From Trichococcus sp. (GTDB lineage Bacteria > Bacillota > Bacilli > Lactobacillales > Aerococcaceae), in assembly GCA_030153215.1 (NCBI GenBank), contig JASKKA010000007.1:1-64000 (forward strand): DNA of 64,000 bases, written 5' to 3'. The notes under the pieces were generated by a model that saw only the letters and a list, made by a program, of their open reading frames with translations, was not told the DNA's origin and did no database searches. A program made the position numbers and the translations under genes. Below are positions 18,053 to 26,839 of the stretch, piece after piece (position 1 is the stretch's first letter; every line of letters starts with the position of its first letter).

Positions 18053-19153
18053 TCAGAAGATTTGGATGTCGGCCAAATCGAGTTCTTCTTCCTCTACCTC
18101 TCTTTGCATGTCCAGTTCCTCTTGCGGAATGTGTTTCTTGATTACTGCCAAGACCACTGCTGTCACGATGATATTTGCCAGCAAGGCAAGCGCGCCGGCC
18201 CATGGTCTGGACATTGTCGGCAACATCAAGACGCCGCCGAACGGCACCGTTGCATCCGCCCCCAAAACCATCGATACCGCACCACCGACTGCCCCTCCGA
18301 TAGCGGTAGCGGTCACGCCACGAACCAGATCATTCATGACCAAAGGAATGACACCTTCAACAATATTGATGACACCCATCGGGACCGCCGACTTCAACGT
18401 TTCTACTTCTATGGATGAATAGATATTTTTTTTGAATAATTTCGCATCAAAGTAAGCCAAGCCAAAACCAATCGGTGTCGCTGTATTAACCAATTGCAAG
18501 GCTGTAATCGGGCCGTTCAGACCTTCCGCCTGCATCGTCAAAACGAATGCGAATACTGTCTTGTTGATCGGACCACCATAGTCGACACCGCTCAAGATAC
18601 CCACAACCGCTCCGAACACCAACAAGGAAGAAGAGCCCAAACCGTTCAACAAATTCGTCAATAATGCTGTAAAAGCTGTGATCGGTGCACCGATAATCTA
18701 TACCATCACGAGACCGCCGATGATTGATGTCAAAAACGGAATAATCAAAGTCGGCATCAGCCCTTTAGCCCAGCCAAGGACTTTGATATGTTTCAAAGTA
18801 GCAATCACAAGATAACCTGCCAAGTACCCACCCAAAAGTCCACCAATGAAGCCGGCGCCGATGGCATTGGCTGTCAGCCCGATGATGAAACCGGGCGCAA
18901 TCCCCGGTTTACCTGCAATCGAATAAGCAATTCCGGTGGCGATGACTACAGGCAACAGACCTAACCCAGCCCCGCCCATTGTTGCCATGGCATCCCAGAT
19001 GGAAAACTCGCCCTGCACCAAAGCAGCTTGGTAAGAACCGCCGAACGCCATACCAATGGCGATCAAGAAGCCGGCACCGCAGACAATCGGTATCAAATAT
19101 GAAATTGCTGTCAACAAATGGCCTTTAAGGTCTAATTTTTTAATTGCATCCAT
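18053..19153 (-). pseudogene. PTS fructose-family EIIC, interrupted by one stop codon
   Basis: Membrane channel of a fructose-type PTS. It starts MDAIKKLDLKGHLLTAISYL at 19153, includes GGLVMV then an in-frame TAG near 18699-18701, and continues in the same frame with IIGAPITAFTALLTNLLNGL to 18053. A single change at one codon (family proteins often have Tyr here) would restore about 366 residues with roughly nine membrane helices. The next genes encode EIIB and EIIA, so it is the sugar channel of that system. Confidence 0.85.
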
Positions 19154-19178
19154 TTTATTTCCTCCTTGTTTATGCTTT

Positions 19179-19488
19179 TTAGGCTATGACTTCTGCGGCT
19201 TTTTCAATCAATTTGCCAGGGGATTTGACGGCTACTTCGGTTGGTACCTGGATAATCCGTTTGCCTTCAAAGCGTTCGCGTCCGTAAATTTTCACATCGA
19301 CCGCCAAAATGACGATGTCCGCATTTTTGATTTGTTCGTCGGTCAACGCATTTTCGATTCCGATTGTTCCTTGCGTTTCTACATGAATGTCATGTCCGGC
19401 TTTTTTTTGCGGCATTTTCCAGTTTTTCCTGGGCGATATAAGTGTGTGCAATCCCTACTGTACAAGCGCATACTCCAACGATTTTCAT
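19179..19488 (-). pseudogene. PTS fructose-family EIIB, one-base frameshift in an A8 run
   Basis: Phosphocarrier domain. It starts MKIVGVCACTVGIAHTYIAQ at 19488 behind CAGGAGGAAAA, with the phosphorylated cysteine in CACTVGIAHT. The frame shifts at a run of eight A (minus strand, about 19401-19408). With seven A it would read on as KKAGHDIHVETQGTIGIENA to the end, giving about 102 residues. Homopolymer miscall or slippage are both possible. Confidence 0.83.
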
Positions 19489-19512
19489 AATGTTTTCCTC
19501 CTGAATAGTTTT

Positions 19513-19965
19513 TTATATTGCAAATGCTTTGATCACTTCGTCAGTATTTTTGGATAACAATAAGTTCTCCGTCACTTCATCATTCCCCAATTTGCGGGCG
19601 AACAAGGACAATAATTTCAAATGCTGTTTGGCTGCCGCCGTATCGTTCCCTACCGCGAAAAGGATGATCCCTTTGACCCCTTTTCCATCCAGCGTCTCCC
19701 ATGGAATTTCCTCCTCGAGGACACCGATCGCTACACCTATTTCCTTGACAAAGGCGCTTTTCCCATGCGGAATGGCGATATAGTTCCCGATGCCAGTCAT
19801 CCCTTCGCCTTCGCGGGCGTAGATGTCCTGAATGAAGCCATCCACGTCTGTAATATAACCGCCATCAAGCAAAAGTGTTGTAAGCTGGCTCAGCGCATCC
19901 CCTTTGCTTTCGGCTGTCATATTGGTTTTTATGAGCCTTGGATCTATGATCGTAGTGATTTCCAT
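19513..19965 (-). CDS. PTS fructose-family EIIA
   Basis: 150 residues from MEITTIIDPRLIKTNMTAES, behind GGGAGGAAAAA. EIIA type-2 domain with the phosphoryl-accepting histidine in GNYIAIPHGK. It passes phosphate from HPr to the EIIB encoded next. Intact. Confidence 0.9.
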   Translation of the reverse strand: MEITTIIDPRLIKTNMTAESKGDALSQLTTLLLDGGYITDVDGFIQDIYAREGEGMTGIGNYIAIPHGKSAFVKEIGVAIGVLEEEIPWETLDGKGVKGIILFAVGNDTAAAKQHLKLLSLFARKLGNDEVTENLLLSKNTDEVIKAFAI

Positions 19966-19978
19966 AATTTTTCCTCCC

Positions 19979-20428
19979 TCAGGTCTCTTCCTGGAGTTTT
20001 TGTAAAACGCTCTCAACACGCTGCAGTCCGGCTTGTTTCAATAATTCAATGGTCTCTTCATAAGCCAAACTCTTGATGATTTTTTTTACATTTTTCAAGA
20101 TGTCCTTCTCTTCGTCCTTTTTGATCAAAATGAAAAGGGCTGTGTTGACCGAATAATCAGCTGTCCAATTAAAAATCGGCGGTATCAATCTGACGAGCAC
20201 GATGCTCGTCTCATTCACATGGCTACTTTCGATATGCGGAACAGCAAAATCTTCTTCGATCAAAGTATTTCCCGCCGATTCCCTCCATTGGAGTTCTTCG
20301 ACCAGCGCTTCAGCGGAGTCGATCTTTCCCAATCCATGAAGGTAACCGGATACAAAACGGAACAGCCCGCTTTTGTCATATTCTTCTTTAAGTTCCAGCA
20401 AATCGATTTTGATAGGCTTATTTTCCAT
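19979..20428 (-). CDS. Second PTS EIIA type-2 domain protein (regulatory?)
   Basis: 149 residues with an EIIA-like fold and a candidate histidine in EEDFAVPHIESS. Its start overlaps the end of the PRD regulator gene by 11 bases. MtlR/LicR-type regulators normally carry such a domain at their C-terminus, so this looks like that domain encoded as a separate protein. It could instead be a second phosphocarrier. Inference from context. Confidence 0.75.
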   Translation of the reverse strand: MENKPIKIDLLELKEEYDKSGLFRFVSGYLHGLGKIDSAEALVEELQWRESAGNTLIEEDFAVPHIESSHVNETSIVLVRLIPPIFNWTADYSVNTALFILIKKDEEKDILKNVKKIIKSLAYEETIELLKQAGLQRVESVLQKLQEET

Positions 20429-21903
20429 CCCGCAACTCCTCCACCCGCGTCAGCAATCGTTCCTGATCATCGACGGTCAACATGGCGCTGATTACGATGG
20501 ACGGAACTTCAATAGAAGCGTCCAGCTTCACGGTAGAAATGATCAAGTCGACATTCGGGAACTTTACCAAGACGGAGTGGATATTCCGGGTGGAAATCAC
20601 ATCTAAAATCTCGATGTCCGGTATTTTTTTGCCGATTTTGACTTTTCAGCAATTCCGAGGTCCCGATGCCTGTCGTGCACATAATCAGCGATTTTATCTT
20701 ATTCGGATTCTCCTCCAGGACCTGCGCGAAATACAGCGTGATAAAACCGATTTCGTCTTCATTTATTTTGGGCAGTTGGAACTGCCTGGAAGCTGCCTCG
20801 GCAATTTCCTCTACATCCAGAAAGCTTTGCGCATACTCGAGTTTGATTTGTTCCAGCAGATTGTTCCTTACGCGGATGCCATGTTCCAGCCTGTTGAGCA
20901 GCGGTTTGATATGGTGCGCCAGATTGGTGAACAACTTTCTGCTGGACAAGCGGCTGCCTGATTTCTCTGCTATTTGATCGATGAAAAATTGTGTGATTTC
21001 CTGAACCGTATCCGGAAAAATTTCTTTTTCCTCTTCTTTTCCTTGCAGCCTTGATGAAATCAAGTATTGGAAGAGGAAATACACTTCGTAATCGGGAAGG
21101 GTTGTAATCAGGTATCGCTCGATATTCTTCACGATTTTTGCGGACATTTCCTTCAAGCTCGGTTCCGCATCCATCTTCTTCAATTCATCCTTTGAAATAT
21201 TCACTCCGTAATTGAAGGAACGCAGGCCGGCTTTTCTGAACCTGCTGATCAAAATATAGATGTGCGAAAAAAGATTGATGTTATAAGGGTGCGGCAACAC
21301 GATATGGAAGTTCTGCTCGATATCCCGGATTTGCTTCAAAACAAAATCCGCATCATATTTATTAAATTTTTGGTCTTGCTGCATTTCCAGCTGTCCGAGA
21401 TCGACCATTCCAGCAGATTGGATCAAATCCTTGATTGCGGTCCGGATATTTGACTCGTCCCCGTTCACCCGCAAGGTCCTGTTTCTTCTGACCAGCCTGA
21501 TGGAATATCTTTGCAGAATGTCAGAAATGATCTTTTCATCCGATGCCATGACATTCTCGCTGATGTAGAACGGTTCATAGATTTCGCAGACACCTCGTTC
21601 ACGTGGTGCTGAAAACAGCAGCTCTTCCATTATCCTGTTCCTGCGTTCAATGGGTGTTATGCTGGCAGGTTTGGAATCGGTGCTAGGTGTGTGGCTTTGC
21701 TGATACTCTAGTTTGAACCCTCTCCCTTTCTCGGATGAAATCACAACCCCATCCCGTGATTCTTCATTTATTTGCTTAATGAGTCTGTAAACACTTTTCG
21801 TAGAAAGTTCTAAAACTCCGGATAGCTCATTAGCTGTAACAAAATCTCGATGGTTCGAAAGCGTGTATAGTAGTGCCTGTTTCCTTCTCTCCACTGGGCC
21901 CAT
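20418..21903 (-). pseudogene. PRD-containing transcriptional regulator (MtlR/LicR type), one-base insertion
   Basis: Sugar-responsive activator. It starts MGPVERRKQALLYTLSNHRD behind GAAAGGAGGG, with a winged HTH (LSGVLELSTKSVYRLIKQIN), an Mga-like HTH, a PRD region (roughly 200-400) and a C-terminal EIIB-like domain (LIMCTTGIGTSELLK). The frame breaks just after this motif at an extra base near 20641. Removing it gives KSKIGKKIPDIEILDVISTR and restores the protein to 20418 (about 495 residues). The EIIA domain is the next gene. Confidence 0.83.
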
Positions 21904-21960
21904 AAGTTCCCTCCTTTCTACATTTTTATCTTAACACCTCAAAAAGAAAGCGTTTCACCT

Positions 21961-21988
21961 AAAAATGTCCATTGCAATGGACATTTTT
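21961..21988. promoter_or_regulatory. 28-base perfect palindrome upstream of the PRD regulator
   Basis: AAAAATGTCCATTG followed directly by its reverse complement, 58 bases before the regulator start. Zero loop favours a protein-binding operator over a terminator, although T-runs occur on both sides. Confidence 0.5.
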
Positions 21989-22072
21989 TACGTGAGCTTG
22001 AATAGCGTACACACATTATAGCCCTTTGAGGGGACCGGGTGGCCGTCAATTTTGTGAACTTGACAAGATAGC

Positions 22073-22123
22073 AAAAAAAACTGCCCCAAATCCAGAAGTG
22101 AATCACACTGGATTTGAAGCAGT
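22073..22123 (-). terminator. Terminator after the HTH remnant
   Basis: Arms ACTGC..AAATCCAG and CTGGATTT..GCAGT, then eight T on the minus strand. Confidence 0.75.
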
Positions 22124-22125
22124 AG

Positions 22126-22465
22126 CTATTTTATTTTCTGCTGGTTATTGTCCACTGAAAAAGCCAACTGCTGAACCCCATACACGTTCCTGCCGAATCT
22201 CCCATTTGCGGCTGGATCCTTTTGGATGGTCGGGTAGCCTTTTGCCAGCAGAAGTTTCTTGTGCTTCCGGAATGGTACCGTATCCCATAGCAAATACATC
22301 TATCTCGATTCCCATATTCAAGTCTTTACAGATGCCCTCCACCGAGGGGAATTGCGTGTCCCCGGCTCCGATGCAGGCGGCAAAGTACCCATAGATTACC
22401 TTCGCCTCGATCGTCAGATCTCTGTCCACCATCACTAGTGTAACCTCAAGAGCAATATTTTCCAA
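22126..22465 (-). pseudogene. Remnant of an HTH-domain protein (replication-initiator-like)
   Basis: The first part reads DRDLTIEAKVIYGYFAACIG with FPSVEGICKDLNM, the N-terminal winged helix seen in phage replisome-organiser-like HTH proteins. The reading then moves to another frame, which holds a stop, and goes on as HKKLLLAKGYPTIQKDPAAN and GRFGRNVYGVQQLAF to a TAG at 22126. No usable start or ribosome site. A decayed or truncated gene, probably of mobile origin. Confidence 0.65.
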
Positions 22466-22599
22466 AAAACACTTGCCTTGAAGTTCAGTTTAAGCTGTAT
22501 ACTATATTCAGATGCGGTAGGACTGTCCGAATTTCCGGTGCGGTTTTTTGCAACCGCAAACATTATTTGGATGAAAATCCCTGCCTGAAGGAGAATGAA

Positions 22600-23751
22600 A
22601 TGAAAAAACCAAACTTTATGTTACTGGTGTTCAGCTTGATGAGTTTTGTGCTGGCGATGACGGCTTTTGTGTTCAGCGGTATTCTGGACAAAGTCGCCGT
22701 TTCGCTCGGCATCTCGGTGGCCGAGTCCGGTTTGCTGAACACGATGTATTCCTATGGGGCTGCTTTCGGGGTTCCGATCACTTTGATTTTGTTCCGGAAG
22801 ATCGAGCGCAGCAAGATGCTGAAAATCATGTTGTTTGTGACAATTTTGACGACATTCGCGCTCATCTATGCCCAAAATTTTGTGCAGCTGCTGCTCACTC
22901 GGCTGCTGATGGGGATTTCCGCGAACAGCTACGGCATCTTGGCCATTTCGACGGTCTTGGCGCTCTCCCCCAAGGATAGGCAAGGCCGTTCGCTGGCTTT
23001 CTACATCATGGGCAGCTCGATGGCGCTTGTCATCGGCATCCCGTTGACGCGGGTCTTGTCCGCCGTTCTGGATTGGCGCAGCATTTTTTGGATTTTGAAC
23101 GGCCTAATGATGCTGTCTCTGGCTTATTTCCTGAAATATTTGCCGAAATCGGATCACGAGGCCACCAAACTGAATCTGAAAAACGAGTTGCAGTTCTTTA
23201 AGGACGGGAAAACGTTGCTGCTGCTTGCCTATACGTTGACCATGTTCATGGGGTACAATGCGTTCTACACCTATGCGACCCCGTACTTGTTGCTGCTTTT
23301 CCCTTCCATCGAACCGCTGATGAGCCTGGTACTGGTTGCCCTTGGCCTCGCCAGTTTTGCGGGCAATCTGATCGGCGGTCACGTATCGGATGCCATCGGA
23401 TACGCCAAGTCCATGATGCTCGGGGCGGTGCTCCAAACGGCAGCGATCCTGCTGATCCTGGTTTTCCAACCGTCGAAATGGTTAAGTGTGCTCTTCATCA
23501 TCGTGTGGCTGATGAGCGCCTGGTTCACCGGCCTGCAGCTCAACACCGGCATCGCCCAAGTGACCGATAACAAATCCAGCTTCATGCTCAGCATCAACGG
23601 TTCCTTGATCCAACTGGGCGGTGCGTTCGGTGCCAGTCTGTCTGCCGTCGTCATCAACCTCAACGGCATCCACAGCATCGTCTTCGTCACCCTCTTGACC
23701 AGCTTGGCGATTGTGCTGATTCAGATGGTTTCGATGAAGAAATATGTCTGA
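22600..23751 (+). CDS. MFS transporter (drug/sugar efflux type)
   Basis: 383 residues from MKKPNFMLLVFSLMSFVLAM, behind TGAAGGAG. About twelve membrane helices. The loop between helices 2 and 3 is short (LFRKIERSKMLK), and the region after helix 4 reads SPKDRQGRSLAFYIMG. It resembles the AraJ/YdhP group of proton-coupled exporters. The substrate is unknown. Monocistronic, followed by a strong terminator. Confidence 0.85.
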   Translation: MKKPNFMLLVFSLMSFVLAMTAFVFSGILDKVAVSLGISVAESGLLNTMYSYGAAFGVPITLILFRKIERSKMLKIMLFVTILTTFALIYAQNFVQLLLTRLLMGISANSYGILAISTVLALSPKDRQGRSLAFYIMGSSMALVIGIPLTRVLSAVLDWRSIFWILNGLMMLSLAYFLKYLPKSDHEATKLNLKNELQFFKDGKTLLLLAYTLTMFMGYNAFYTYATPYLLLLFPSIEPLMSLVLVALGLASFAGNLIGGHVSDAIGYAKSMMLGAVLQTAAILLILVFQPSKWLSVLFIIVWLMSAWFTGLQLNTGIAQVTDNKSSFMLSINGSLIQLGGAFGASLSAVVINLNGIHSIVFVTLLTSLAIVLIQMVSMKKYV

Positions 23752-23799
23752 GACTGGTCTGATATACGCTGAAGAATCCGATATCAAATGACCGCTGAA

Positions 23800-23848
23800 A
23801 CAGGCAGGAACGACCCCTAACAGATCGGGGGCGTTCCTGCCTGTTTTG
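23800..23848 (+). terminator. Terminator of the MFS gene
   Basis: Stem ACAGGCAGGAACG/CGTTCCTGCCTGT followed by TTTTG. Confidence 0.85.
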
Positions 23849-23929
23849 TATAATCTCATATGTCTGTTGAGCGGCGTAAGCCGACGTGGTACGCACTATT
23901 ATTGCTTTAGGCCATTCATCCGGGGAGGG

Positions 23930-24070
23930 GTGGTCGGCCGAATTTGTCGAATGCAGGCCACCTATCCGAGAATTTTATTCTTGTTCGGGCCGAAATACGT
24001 GAATGTGAAAGGACATTCGGCAATTTCGCGTCTGCGTGAGGCGAAATTGCCGAATGCAGGAGGTGTATTC
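23930..24070. repeat. CATTCGGCAAT repeat block, copy 1
   Basis: Contains a perfect 16-bp hairpin (CATTCGGCAATTTCGC, 24014-24029, with its complement 24041-24056, 11-base loop) and degenerate versions of the same word at about 23935-23955 and 23990. A related block lies at 63735-63880. Confidence 0.65.
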
Positions 24071-24221
24071 GATTATTCGATCCCATCGGCCCGATAATTC
24101 TTAACGCAACACCCCCGTTTGTTGCCTTCGGAGGCGCGGGATGGATCGCTTAGGCAGCATTTGTTGAACGCCATCAAAAAAGAACGCAAATGTAAGCTGT
24201 CATTTGCGTTCCTATGCTGTT

Positions 24222-24533
24222 TTATCTAAATTTAACAGCCGTTCCATATACTATCACTTCAGCTGCGCCTTGCATGATTGCAGAGGAAGCATACCGAATG
24301 TTTACAACTGCATCCGCTCCTAGTGTGGTCGCTTCGTCAACCATCCGCTTTGTTGCTATGGCCCTGGCTTCATTCATCATTTCGTTATAGGCTTTGAGCT
24401 CTCCGCCGATCAGGGTTTTGAGCCCTTGTGAAATATCGCGCCCGATGTTTTTGGATTGAATCGTACTCCCTTTGACTAGCCCTAACATTTCAAATTCTTT
24501 TCCGGTTATGTAATCAGTATTTACTAAGATCAT
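24222..24533 (-). CDS. YbjQ/UPF0145 family heavy-metal-binding-domain protein
   Basis: 103 residues from MILVNTDYITGKEFEMLGLV; the ATG lies about nine bases after AAGGAGG. Signature segments are GLVKGSTIQSKNIGRDISQG, ARAIATKRMVDEATTLGADA and VVNIRYASS. The family forms pentameric rings. Its function is not established. Coupled to the small membrane protein gene upstream (20-base overlap). Confidence 0.85.
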   Translation of the reverse strand: MILVNTDYITGKEFEMLGLVKGSTIQSKNIGRDISQGLKTLIGGELKAYNEMMNEARAIATKRMVDEATTLGADAVVNIRYASSAIMQGAAEVIVYGTAVKFR

Positions 24534-24753
24534 CGTCATCATCCTCCTTGATTTCCTTCATTCTTTCGATTAACAGGTACACCATCAGCACGATTAATCC
24601 GATTGGGATAACAATCAACAGTATTCTCACAAGTATAGGGAGCTCACCAGAATCAGCAAGTCCCAACCACATGTAGAAGATAAAATAGGAAATGACTAAA
24701 ACTGAAATCACTATTGGTGCTATCATTTTTTTCGTTTGTTTTTTCAATAGCAT
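24514..24753 (-). CDS. Small membrane protein paired with YbjQ
   Basis: 79 residues from MLLKKQTKKMIAPIVISVLV, behind AAAGTGGG. Two predicted membrane helices (IAPIVISVLVISYFIFYMWL and LVRILLIVIPIGLIVLMVYL) and an acidic tail (KEIKEDDDDDLSKY). It ends inside the start of the ybjQ-like gene, so the two are likely translated together. Function not recognised. Confidence 0.7.
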   Translation of the reverse strand: MLLKKQTKKMIAPIVISVLVISYFIFYMWLGLADSGELPILVRILLIVIPIGLIVLMVYLLIERMKEIKEDDDDDLSKY

Positions 24754-24894
24754 TACCCACTTTCTGCATCTTCGAAAAATTATTACATTCTCTGTACAGT
24801 ATACCTTATCCAAAGCGAGCATATCCAATATATACTGCTTCTGTTAAAGATTGCGCGTATACGAGAAAATTAATGTTAAAATTGAGAAAAGCAC

Positions 24895-24925
24895 TTGCTA
24901 TGGTCTTACCTTCAGGGTTTAAGAT
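24895..24925 (+). promoter_or_regulatory. MerR-type promoter, copy 1
   Basis: TTGCTA, 19-base spacer, TAAGAT. The over-long spacer is typical of MerR-activated promoters and holds a dyad (CTTACCttcaggGTTTAAG). About 60 bases around it are nearly identical to the copy at 26242. Confidence 0.7.
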
Positions 24926-24937
24926 AAACTTATCATC

Positions 24938-25075
24938 ATGAGCAAGAATGAAGGCCATCGACCAAGTTTTTCTCCCAAGACCGTGACCATGGTTAGCAAT
25001 GACAGTGGCGTTCAGGAATACATTTACAATATGCTCCCGCATTTTTCGAAGATTAGCGGCGCTTTCACTAAATAA
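24938..25075 (+). CDS. Possible 45-residue leader ORF
   Basis: Reads MSKNEGHRPSFSPKTVTMVS and ends HFSKISGAFTK just before the AAGGAGG site of the next gene. No ribosome site of its own and no family recognised. It could be a remnant or chance. Listed because it fills the leader between the MerR-type promoter and the reductase gene. Confidence 0.2.
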   Translation: MSKNEGHRPSFSPKTVTMVSNDSGVQEYIYNMLPHFSKISGAFTK

Positions 25076-25085
25076 GGAGGAAACA

Positions 25086-25940
25086 ATGAGATATACAACT
25101 TTAAATAATAATGAGATTATTCCTAACCTCGGGATCGGTACTTATCGGATCCGTCCAACAGATGCAGAACATTCCGTGGAACACGCCTTGAAAAACGGGT
25201 ATCAATTGATTGATACAGCAAATATTTACATGAATGAAAAAGCTGTGGGTCGTGCTATCAAAATGTCAGGTATCAATCGAAGTGAAATTTTCCTGACCTC
25301 CAAAATTTGGCCGACAGAATATAAATATGAAAAAGCTAAGCAAGCAATTGAGGATACCCTAACCCGCTTAGGAGTGGATTACCTTGATCTCATGTTTTTA
25401 CACCAACCAGTAGGCGATTATCTAGGCGCTTGGAAAGCTATGGAAGAGGCTGTAAACACTGGGAAGATTAAGGTTATTGGTCTTTCTAACTTTACAGGAC
25501 GTGAATTGGACAGGGTGATAGCTGAAGGAACCATCAAACCTGCTGTTGTGCAGGTGGAATGCCACCCTTATTTCCAACAAAAAGATTTAAAAGCAAAACT
25601 CGCTAAAGAAAATATTGCGCTTGAAGCTTGGTATCCACTTGGTTCAGCCGACAAAGACTTGCTTGCCGAGCCAATCTTTACAGAATTGGCAAGCAAGTAC
25701 AATAAATCCGTTGTTCAAATCATTTTGCGTTGGCATGTCCAAACAGGAAATATTGTCATTCCAGGCTCTAAAAATCCAGCTCACATAGACAGTAATCTGG
25801 CTATTTTTGATTTTGAACTGACAGCAGCTGAATTGGCGCAAATAGCCCAACTCGACAAAGATAAACGCTTCTTCAATATGCCAAAATGGATGCAGCGTAT
25901 GTTCTTACTGGCACGTATGAACTACGATAAGCAAGCCTAA
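25086..25940 (+). CDS. Aldo-keto reductase (2,5-diketo-gluconate reductase type)
   Basis: NADPH-dependent carbonyl reductase. It is 284 residues from MRYTTLNNNEIIPNLGIGTY, behind AAGGAGGAAAC. The catalytic tetrad is visible as Asp and Tyr in LIDTANIYMNE, Lys in LTSKIWP and His in FLHQPVG, and the cofactor segment is VIPGSKNPAHI. Base composition is more AT-rich than the surroundings, which hints at transfer. Driven by the MerR-type promoter, so it probably answers aldehyde or electrophile stress. Confidence 0.88.
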   Translation: MRYTTLNNNEIIPNLGIGTYRIRPTDAEHSVEHALKNGYQLIDTANIYMNEKAVGRAIKMSGINRSEIFLTSKIWPTEYKYEKAKQAIEDTLTRLGVDYLDLMFLHQPVGDYLGAWKAMEEAVNTGKIKVIGLSNFTGRELDRVIAEGTIKPAVVQVECHPYFQQKDLKAKLAKENIALEAWYPLGSADKDLLAEPIFTELASKYNKSVVQIILRWHVQTGNIVIPGSKNPAHIDSNLAIFDFELTAAELAQIAQLDKDKRFFNMPKWMQRMFLLARMNYDKQA

Positions 25941-26002
25941 TTGGATGCGACAAACGGAGCGATGAGCACAAAAATATATGAACGTTACAATTGCAAAAAA
26001 AG

Positions 26003-26045
26003 GAATCAAAAAAGCACGGGTCTGTGTCTCTTTTGATTCATTTTT
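26003..26045 (+). terminator. Terminator of the aldo-keto reductase gene
   Basis: Stem GAATCAAAA/TTTTGATTC (26003-26011 with 26031-26039), followed by ATTTTT. Confidence 0.65.
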
Positions 26046-26241
26046 CACTATAAGGAATGCGTTTTTTATACATGCGAATCACTCACACTACGTTTTTGCC
26101 AATCCAATTTAACAAATTTGTCGGTTCCAACTTTACATTTTTGTACCCACATTCTCTATCGGCCATGACGCTGACAGAAATGAATCGTCCACACTTTTTA
26201 CGTGCACAAGAGAAAAATACAGTTAAAACTGAGAAAAGCGC

Positions 26242-26272
26242 TTGCTATGGTCTTAACTTCAGGGTTTAAGAT
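26242..26272 (+). promoter_or_regulatory. MerR-type promoter, copy 2
   Basis: TTGCTA, 19-base spacer, TAAGAT, with dyad CTTAACttcaggGTTTAAG centred in the spacer. The flanks are also shared with copy 1 (GAGAAAAGCgCTTGCTATGG). Confidence 0.72.
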
Positions 26273-26345
26273 AGGCTTACCATCACGACAAAGACTTAAT
26301 GCAATTCTGAATCGTGATTATTCTTACTAAAAAAGGAGAATGAAT

Positions 26346-26729
26346 ATGACACACGACGTTCAACGCATTTCAGCACAGACTTGGGATGCAAAGCAAGCAA
26401 ATGATATGACCGGAGTGGTGGATTTAATTGCAGACAACGCGCACTTTGTTCATATGGGCATCACTTTTGATAAGACAGGTGAGCTCGCAGTCTTTAACGA
26501 TAAAACTTTTATCTTCAAAGCGATTGAGATTGCAGAGGAATACGTCGAGGACTACGGCAGCACCGCAATCATTTTCAAAAAACTGATTCTGACAGCAGTC
26601 ATCGGGGGAAACGAAGTACAAAATCCTTTTGTCATCTCGGAGGTCTTCACAAAAGCGGACGCAGGCTGGAAATTAGCTGTCGAAACCTATACCCGGATAG
26701 CAACTGATTTTGATGCTTATCAAATGTGA
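26346..26729 (+). CDS. NTF2-like (SnoaL/DUF4440 type) protein
   Basis: 127 residues from MTHDVQRISAQTWDAKQAND, behind AAAGGAG (an ATG six bases earlier is too close to the site). Small alpha+beta cone-fold protein of the nuclear transport factor 2 superfamily. Such proteins can be enzymes or ligand binders. No catalytic residues can be assigned. It shares its promoter type with the aldo-keto reductase upstream, so the two probably belong to one stress regulon. Confidence 0.7.
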   Translation: MTHDVQRISAQTWDAKQANDMTGVVDLIADNAHFVHMGITFDKTGELAVFNDKTFIFKAIEIAEEYVEDYGSTAIIFKKLILTAVIGGNEVQNPFVISEVFTKADAGWKLAVETYTRIATDFDAYQM

Positions 26730-26839
26730 CAAAATGATAGGACCGAAGTGAAGGATGAATTCGTTCCTTTTTGATTCCTGTGTCAATAAAAGCAAGCTGT
26801 GTCCTTCCCAACATAGCAATCGAAATCTGCACTGTTCTC

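Larger units (their letters stand above)
23752..24221. other. Intergenic: terminator and CATTCGGCAAT repeat
   Basis: After the MFS terminator this 370-base stretch holds a repeat-rich block described separately. No gene seen. Confidence 0.6.
24754..25085. other. Intergenic: MerR-type promoter and leader
   Basis: Holds the first of two duplicated MerR-type promoters and a 160-base leader with a 45-codon reading frame before the aldo-keto reductase gene. Confidence 0.6.
25941..26345. other. Intergenic: terminator, then second MerR-type promoter
   Basis: Holds the reductase terminator and promoter copy 2. The rest shows no gene. Confidence 0.6.

Noticed and set aside
21940-21960. cre site before the PRD regulator (GAAAGCGTTTCA)
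   Set aside because: The core is one base short of the 14-base cre consensus.
24806-25042. 78-codon minus-strand reading frame over the MerR-type promoter
   Set aside because: No ribosome site, covers a clear promoter and leader, and no family resemblance.
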